Source: Tupaia tana
Taxonomy: Eukaryota > Chordata > Mammalia > Scandentia > Tupaiidae
DNA: 64,000 bases
Assembly: GCA_026018925.1 (NCBI GenBank)
Contig: JAKSZU010000277.1
Span: 183,430-247,429 of the forward strand
Direction: 5' to 3'
Part shown: in pieces, positions 59,392-64,000 of the stretch
How the letters are laid out: every line of letters begins with the position of its first letter
Numbering within the stretch: the first letter of the stretch is position 1
Notes under the pieces: generated by a model
Told to the model about the DNA's origin: nothing
Seen by the model: only the letters and a program-made list of their open reading frames with translations
Database searches by the model: none
Program-made: the position numbers and the translations under genes

Positions 59392-60330
59392 AGAGAAAGT
59401 AAAGTAATGGAATCGAGGACCCCCGCTCTGGAATGATGTTGGCAAGGAATGGATGGAGAAAGCAGCCAGGAGCAGATACTGCTGAGGTGTTCTGTTGCAT
59501 AACACAAAGTGACTTTTTTCCACATCGGCAATTTACATTTAGGCTAACCTTCTTAAAGGCGCAACTTACATTTATGCTCATCTTCTTAAAGGCGAAGTCT
59601 GACATGCAATGAGGCTATTAAACCCTGAGATACCGACAGGGCGTGAGGCTGGATTCATAGCGCTGTGTCGTGCCTTTGGGAGAGGGAGGATCCATCATTC
59701 TTTTGGTCCTTCTCCGTCACCCCTCCCGCCCTGGGACCACCCGCGTTTCTAGTCGAGACTGCAAGGCACCAGCTGCAATTAATTGGAGGATCAGAGAAGG
59801 CAGACAGGTGCGCCGTCACTTCCGCTCTCCTCACTATCGGTACTTGCTCAGACTCTGAATTTCATGCACGCCGCCAACAGCGAGCCAACCCCTGAAAATC
59901 GAGACTGCCAACACTTTGGGTTACCAAGCAAGGCCTGCTGGCAAAGGCATGATATTAACTTAAAAGAACTTACATTTTTTGGTTTATAAGCAACAAAAAA
60001 ACAAACCCCCAAATCAAAAGGGCTAGAGAATCTATTTCCAAATAGCACTTAGTTGTCCTAGTGAAAGGCCGCTAGCAACAGAAGTAGCAAACTGACCAAG
60101 TCCGCGGTCCCCTCCCACAAGAGACTGGCTGAGTCTTGCCGTCTTCGGAGCCACAGCCACCCTCCTGCCCACCCCCTGCCTGCCGGAGGCTTCCCCACTT
60201 GTCACACCTTGGACCGTGTCCACCTAGGGTACTGGGCGCTCGGCGCTAAGGTCAGCCTCGCGGGTCTTGGAGAGCTCTTTAGATTCTAAATTACAGACTT
60301 CGCAGCCACCTGATATCCTCCCTGCAGCCC
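59392..60330. other. Unique sequence upstream of the CpG island
   Basis: The sequence is non-repetitive, with composition rising in GC from about 60,060. Short open frames overlap on both strands here, but none has a recognisable domain. I cannot support a gene; it may be the distal promoter region of the gene starting near 60.4 kb. Confidence 0.5.
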
Positions 60331-60543
60331 CCGGCAGCAGTCATGCCGCCGCCCTCTCGCTTCCTCGCCGCCACTGCGCTATTTAATATCCTCGAGGCGG
60401 CGGCTCCTCGTCCGCCCAGGCCCCACGGGCGACGGGCGCCGCGCGCCCCCGTGCGCCTGCGCACCGCGTGCCACGCCGATCCCAGGCACACCTGCGCGCC
60501 TGGGCGAGCGGCGGGCCGGGGGCGGGGCCGCGAGCGGGCCACG

Positions 60544-60588
60544 ATGCCCGCAGCCCAGCTGCTAACAGCCACGGGACCGCGGCCATGA
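60544..60588 (+). promoter_or_regulatory. Upstream ORF overlapping the start codon (ATGA)
   Basis: ATG at 60,544 opens 14 codons (MPAAQLLTATGPRP) and ends at TGA at 60,586-60,588, one base into the main ATG. The overlap ATGA would allow termination near the main start and could dampen its translation. If transcription begins further upstream, the same frame opens at 60,343. Confidence 0.45.
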
Positions 60589-60654
60589 ACCTCCTGCTGG
60601 GCGTCTTTCAGGTCCTGCTGCCCTGCTCTCGCCTGGGAGGGGCTCAGGGACAAG
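60585..60654 (+). CDS. Candidate first coding exon, secreted protein (partial)
   Basis: The ATG at 60,585 is in a good context (GCGGCCATGA, G at -3). It encodes MNLLLGVFQVLLPCSR and on to GGAQGQ, which looks like a signal peptide: a short n-region, a Leu-rich core and a small-residue cleavage region. The exon ends at CAAG/GTCAGC, a plausible donor leaving one base of the next codon. I do not recognise the protein. Two upstream ATGs (60,343 and 60,544) share a frame that stops at the TGA overlapping this ATG, so they would act as upstream ORFs. Later exons are probably outside the window or within 61-64 kb. Confidence 0.5.
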
Positions 60655-61214
60655 GTCAGCCTGGCGCCGCTCGGCTTGCTTCCCTCCTCCCCGCCCCCCA
60701 TCCTTTTGGGAACTGCCGAAATCCGTAGGAGGGCGAGGGGAGGGCCAGGAGCCGGCGAGCGGGGGGCTGCTGCGGCGCGCGCTGTGGTGTTCGGGGCCTC
60801 ACGTCCCCTTGGCTCTCCGCCCGGACGCCCAGGGCTGGGGGACCGCTAGCCGCGCTCCCCGAGCCTTTGTGCGCGGTCCCCCGCTCCCCGGGAACAGCCC
60901 CCCGCTTTGTGTGAGCTGGAGCCCCTCTGCGGCCGGGCCCCCGAGGGGTCTGTTCCCTGGCGCACCCCTGGGGCGTCCGCGCCGCGGCCCCTGGCTCGAG
61001 CGTCCGGAGGGCGAGCTCTGGCCTGGCTGTCAGCGCCAGCCGCTTGCCCCGGTCCATTGCGTTTCCAGCCTGAGCTCGACCCTCGGCGGCCTCAGCTTGC
61101 GGGAGGAGAATGGGGACTTGTTTTGGAGAGGCGGGTGGCACGGGGACTCTCAGGGAAGCAGGAAGCGTTTCTTTCCGTGCGTGCCAAACGCGTGTGTTTT
61201 CTGGTGTCGCGCAG

Positions 61215-61284
61215 CGATGGAGACGTGCCCAACGTGGTTTAGCTGTGGCAGGCAAAAGACGGGGACCTCCTGCTGCCCTCCCAG
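61215..61284 (+). CDS. Possible second exon (weak)
   Basis: The acceptor TGTCGCGCAG precedes a 70-bp stretch ending at a perfect donor CCCAG/GTGAGT. Joined to the candidate first exon (one base left over), it stays open and reads METCPTWFSCGRQKTG then TSCCPP, rich in Cys. No known domain is apparent, and the polypyrimidine tract is modest, so this may be chance. Confidence 0.22.
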
Positions 61285-61474
61285 GTGAGTCCACCCAGGT
61301 GATCCAGCAGGTGCGCAGGGGAGGCGGGAGGCGCCCGCGCTGGAGCACCAGCCTTGGCCACTTTGCAAGGCAAACAAACGGTCCGCCAAGCACGAACACC
61401 TGGCAGCGGTGGCTTCCTAGCCACCTCCTGCGCCATGTGACAGGCTCCCTGCGCCACTGCAGAGCTTTCTCAAC

Positions 61475-62038
61475 AAAGTTATTTATGTATTTGTTTTTAT
61501 TTGCCATGGGAGCATGTGCTTGCAGGAGAGGGAGAAAGTGAGAAAGTGCCCTCCAGGAGGGGGACCACACCACAGACCTGTGTCTCTCTTCTCTTGGGAT
61601 TTTTTTTAAGTATTTAAATTTTTTTTTTTTTATTATTTGAGAGGTTTTTGCTATAGGGCACGTATGCTCGCCAGACAGAGAGAGACAGAGAGACAGAAAG
61701 AGAGAAATCACCCCCCAGAGGGGGATGGCCACGCTGCAATCCCTTCTCCTCCATTCTCCGTAATCCCTTCTCCTCCATTCTCCTCTTGGGATCTTGGGCA
61801 TGCATGCACATGCTCCCAGTGTGAGTTTAAGCCACCAGGTCCGGGACTCGAACCGCGGTCGACTACATGGGAGTCCAGCGACATAGCCATTATGCTAACT
61901 GCTGGTCCCATTCTCTTGGGATTTTTAGGCATGCACATGCACTGGGTATGTTTTTTCAGGCTGCCAGGTCTGGGACTCGAACCACAGTTGGCCATGTGGG
62001 AGTCTAGTTCCTTAACCACCACTCCATCTACTGGGCCC
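61475..62038 (-). mobile_element. Older SINE split by the nested insertion
   Basis: The left part (61,475-61,604) holds the tail and the GTGAGAAAGTGCCC-like region. The right part (61,927-62,038) holds GCTGCCAGGTCTGGGACTCG and the 5' end (GGGGCCCAGTAGATGG reversed). Together they form one diverged copy with the 61,605-61,910 SINE inside. Confidence 0.78.
61605..61910 (-). mobile_element. tRNA-derived SINE, long form, nested
   Basis: Reversed, it has the full family layout with GGACCAGCAGTTAGCATAAT and GGTTCGAGTCCCGGACC. An internal tandem duplication of about 24 bp (CCTTCTCCTCCATTCTCC twice) lies at 61,740-61,790. It is flanked by the perfect 16-bp TTCTCTTGGGATTTTT (61,589-61,604 and 61,911-61,926). 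Confidence 0.93.
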
Positions 62039-62065
62039 CAGAAAGTTATTTAGAAGAAATCTTTT

Positions 62066-62103
62066 TTTTTAATTTTATTTAGTAAGTAGTATTTTTTTAA
62101 TTC

Positions 62104-62138
<35 letters not shown>

Positions 62139-62220
62139 AAGCCACCAGGTTCAGGACTCGAACCGCAGTTGGCCATGTGGGAGTCCAGCACCCTAACCAC
62201 CATGCTACCTGCTGGCCCCA
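62066..62220 (-). mobile_element. tRNA-derived SINE, short form, with (GA)n
   Basis: Reversed it starts GGGGCCAGCAGGTAGCATGG, with GGTTCGAGTCCTGAACC and GGTGGCTTGC, then an expanded CT/GA run at 62,105-62,134 and an A-rich tail. Imperfect direct repeats AGAAGAAATCTTTT and AGAAGACATCTTTT flank it. Confidence 0.85.
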
Positions 62221-62590
62221 GAAGACATCTTTTTCAAAATGTTGAATTTTTTTTCAGAGCAAGTTTGCTTATGTGTGCCATGGAGTCTGTTGAAAAGAGA
62301 ATATTTACAGGTGTTATTTAAATGGGAAGTTTTTCTGCAGAACGAACAACCAGGTTGGGTTCCTTTCATTCAGGAAGGTCTGAAGCTGGATTCAGAAGCT
62401 AAGGTTTGGCAGGGCTGTGTGGAGGACCATAGGAGGATGTGGCCTTAAAAATAGAATACTGATGTGTTTGCCAGCTAATTATTTATAATTATTTATTTTG
62501 GAAATGTTTCTTGTTGTTTGAATCCCCACCCCTTTTTCTGATGGGTCTTGAAGTGATCAATAACTTGAATAGCACACCTTTAGTAAAACC
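62221..62590. other. Unique sequence, no gene seen
   Basis: Mixed-composition sequence with a 70-codon open frame at 62,239-62,448 that has no recognisable motif. I see no repeat. Confidence 0.5.
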
Positions 62591-62594
62591 AGGT

Positions 62595-62790
62595 ACAATG
62601 GCTGAACCATTCTAACTGCCAGACCCTCTGGCTAGGCATCCTGGGTTTGAGTCCGCCTCTAGTCCTTCTTAGCGCTGTTAAATCACCTCTTTGTCCTCAT
62701 TTTCTCACCTGCAAAGTGGGGGACTTATGATACTGATTTCAGAGGATTTCCTGACAGCCCAGTGCCTGGAACTGTTCTGGTGGTCTTTCG
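62595..62790 (+). mobile_element. MIR-like ancient SINE
   Basis: CTCATTTTCTCACCTGCAAA with GTGGGGG just after resembles the MIR core (CTCAGTTTCCTCATCTGTAAA then ATGGGG), preceded by CTGGGTTTGAGTCCGCCTCT, which matches the MIR B-box area. It is strongly diverged, as expected for a Mesozoic repeat. Confidence 0.65.
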
Positions 62791-62949
62791 TGAGCCCCAG
62801 GACTCGAACCCTGGGACACGGTCATTGGAGACCATTTCCAACGACTTGGTACTGTGACGTTGCCATAACGTTGTCACTCAGAGCTTTTTGTTATGTGCTC
62901 TTATATGTTGTAAAATCCTTTGATTTTGGAAAATAAAAACCTTATTTAT

Positions 62950-63192
62950 CCTGGGGCCAGTAGGTGGTGTGAAGGTGCTAGACTCCCACATGGCTGACCG
63001 CGATTTGAGTCCTGGACTAGGCAGCTGGAAAATCATGCCAGGCACATGTGTGTGCATGCCCAAAATTCCAGGAGGAGAATGGAGGAGAAGGGATTGTGAG
63101 GTGGCATCCCCCTGGGTTTGACTTCTCACTTTCTCTCTCTTTCGTCTGTCTCTGGTGAGTGCATGGACCCCTATGGCAAAACCTAAAAAAAC
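62950..63192 (+). mobile_element. tRNA-derived SINE, long form
   Basis: It starts TGGGGCCAGTAGGTGGTGTG, has GATTTGAGTCCTGGACTAGG, CCCAAAATTCCAGGAGGAGA and GAGAAGGGATTGTG, then CTCACTTTCTCTCTC and GGTGAGTGCATGG, ending in a short A-rich tail. It is diverged relative to the copies with TSDs. Confidence 0.87.
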
Positions 63193-63395
63193 CTATATGT
63201 TTACTTACGCATGGCAATAATGAGGGAAGGGAAGGCAAATGTGATTTTGTGTTTAGATTTACACAATTGATCCTTTGTTTTCTCCATATATGTGCGTGTG
63301 TATATGAGTATATATATATATAATAAATGTACACTTGGCTACGTTTTAGCACAGGGAATCCAAAGTGGAGACTTGAGAACACAGAAACCCAGTGT

Positions 63396-63660
63396 GTTGG
63401 GACCAGCAGTTAGCATAATGGCTATGTCGCTGGGCTTCCATGTAGTCAACTGCGGTTCAAGTCCCGGACCCAGTGGCTTAAACTCACTCCGGGCACATGT
63501 GTGTGCGTGCCCAAGATCCTGAGAGGAAAATGGAGGAGAAGTGATTGCAGTGTGGCCATCCCCCCGGGGGCCGATTTCTCACTTTCTGTCTCTCTGTCTC
63601 TCTCTTTCTGGCGAGCACACGTGGCCTATAGCAAAATTCTCTTCAAAAAAAAAAAAAATT
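63396..63660 (+). mobile_element. tRNA-derived SINE, long form, with TSD
   Basis: GGGACCAGCAGTTAGCATAA and GGTTCAAGTCCCGGACC open the element, and the tail is 14 A residues. The direct repeat AGAAACCCAGTGT flanks it at 63,383-63,395 and 63,661-63,673. Confidence 0.93.
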
Positions 63661-63673
63661 AGAAACCCAGTGT

Positions 63674-64000
63674 TTTAATCTGCTCACTGTTCAGAGTGAT
63701 TGCGGGTATGCAGTTATGGCTTTGGTTACGTCTGTACTTCGCCTTCCAGGTCCTAAGCTGAGTGTGGTACCTGTGATCCACAAACACACACGTGCCCTTC
63801 ATGTGCTCGGGCCTACAGGGCCTTCCACGGCGGACCTCGTGTGCCACATGCTCAGCCTTTGGGGATGGACTCAGCCTGGTCCTCGCCTGGCCAGGCCCTG
63901 GACTGGTCAGCTGAAAGGACAAGGCTGCTGGCTTCTTATTCGTTGGCAGTGGCACTGACGTTACTCCTAGATTTCTTGTACAAGTTGTGTTGTCTGAAAC
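63674..64000. other. Unique sequence at right edge
   Basis: GC-moderate sequence with an 80-codon open frame (63,716-63,958) that lacks any recognisable domain. It could lie in an intron of the gene starting at 60.6 kb. I see no supported feature. Confidence 0.45.

Larger units (their letters stand above)
60330..61100 (+). promoter_or_regulatory. CpG-island promoter
   Basis: The stretch is dense in CpG, in contrast to everything around it, and includes a TATA-like TATTTAATAT at 60,380-60,389 and a GC box GGGGGCGGGGCC at 60,518-60,529. A start codon in good context and a splice donor follow. Transcription most likely runs rightward; the exact start is not visible. Confidence 0.7.

Noticed and set aside
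60656-61801. A 381-codon minus-strand frame across the CpG island and a SINE.
   Set aside because: It runs through a SINE tail and GC-rich promoter sequence with no domain; GC-rich composition and the antisense of the candidate exon explain it.

Overview
This window is eukaryotic and almost certainly from a placental mammal. It holds no bacterial-type genes or operons. The evidence for a mammal is a long AT-rich satellite array, a nuclear copy of vertebrate mitochondrial DNA in the mammalian gene order, the tail of a LINE-1 ORF2, many copies of a tRNA-derived SINE with good A and B boxes, an old MIR-like SINE and a CpG-island promoter. I cannot name the species; the SINE is not Alu, B1 or B2.

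Layout. (1) Positions 1-50,908 are a head-to-tail satellite of about 313 bp per monomer, roughly 154 monomers, all in one orientation. Variants shared between distant monomers show several higher-order repeats and block duplications: a 13-monomer block with period about 4.08 kb, a trimer of about 938 bp, an 8-monomer block of about 2.51 kb, and 9- or 10-monomer blocks of 2.8-3.1 kb. (2) Inside the array, 12,714-15,502 is a foreign 2.8 kb insertion. It has five 60-bp GC-rich repeats, a second GC-rich array built from about 25-bp and 43-bp units, about 470 bp of single-copy sequence and three poly(A) tracts. It is flanked by a perfect 17-bp target-site duplication at a LINE-1-type TTTT/AA nick. 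A duplicated block at 21.6-21.8 kb preserves the empty site, and the length arithmetic is exact at 2,806 bp. This is the most striking object here: a VNTR-bearing composite retroelement, SVA-like in architecture but not in sequence.

(3) After a SINE and a TA/TG microsatellite, about 51,450-57,930 is a nuclear mitochondrial segment (NUMT). It runs from the end of ATP6 through COX3, tRNA-Gly, ND3, tRNA-Arg, ND4L, ND4, tRNA-His, tRNA-Ser, tRNA-Leu and ND5 into ND6, with frameshifts and stops. It has been broken by two SINEs, a LINE-1 copy with a 5' inversion, and a roughly 360-bp GC-rich piece inside ND4. That piece contains GNPTG exon 2, the complete short intron 2 and the start of exon 3. A 20-bp copy of COX3 sequence sits at its left junction.

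(4) Positions 57,930-64,000 are ordinary interspersed-repeat sequence around a CpG island (about 60.3-61.1 kb). The island looks like a promoter with a first coding exon (ATG at 60,585) encoding a signal-peptide-like N-terminus. SINEs, one nested in another, fill most of the rest.

Apart from that candidate first exon, nothing here looks like an intact protein gene. The many short open frames in the satellite are one monomer read again and again.
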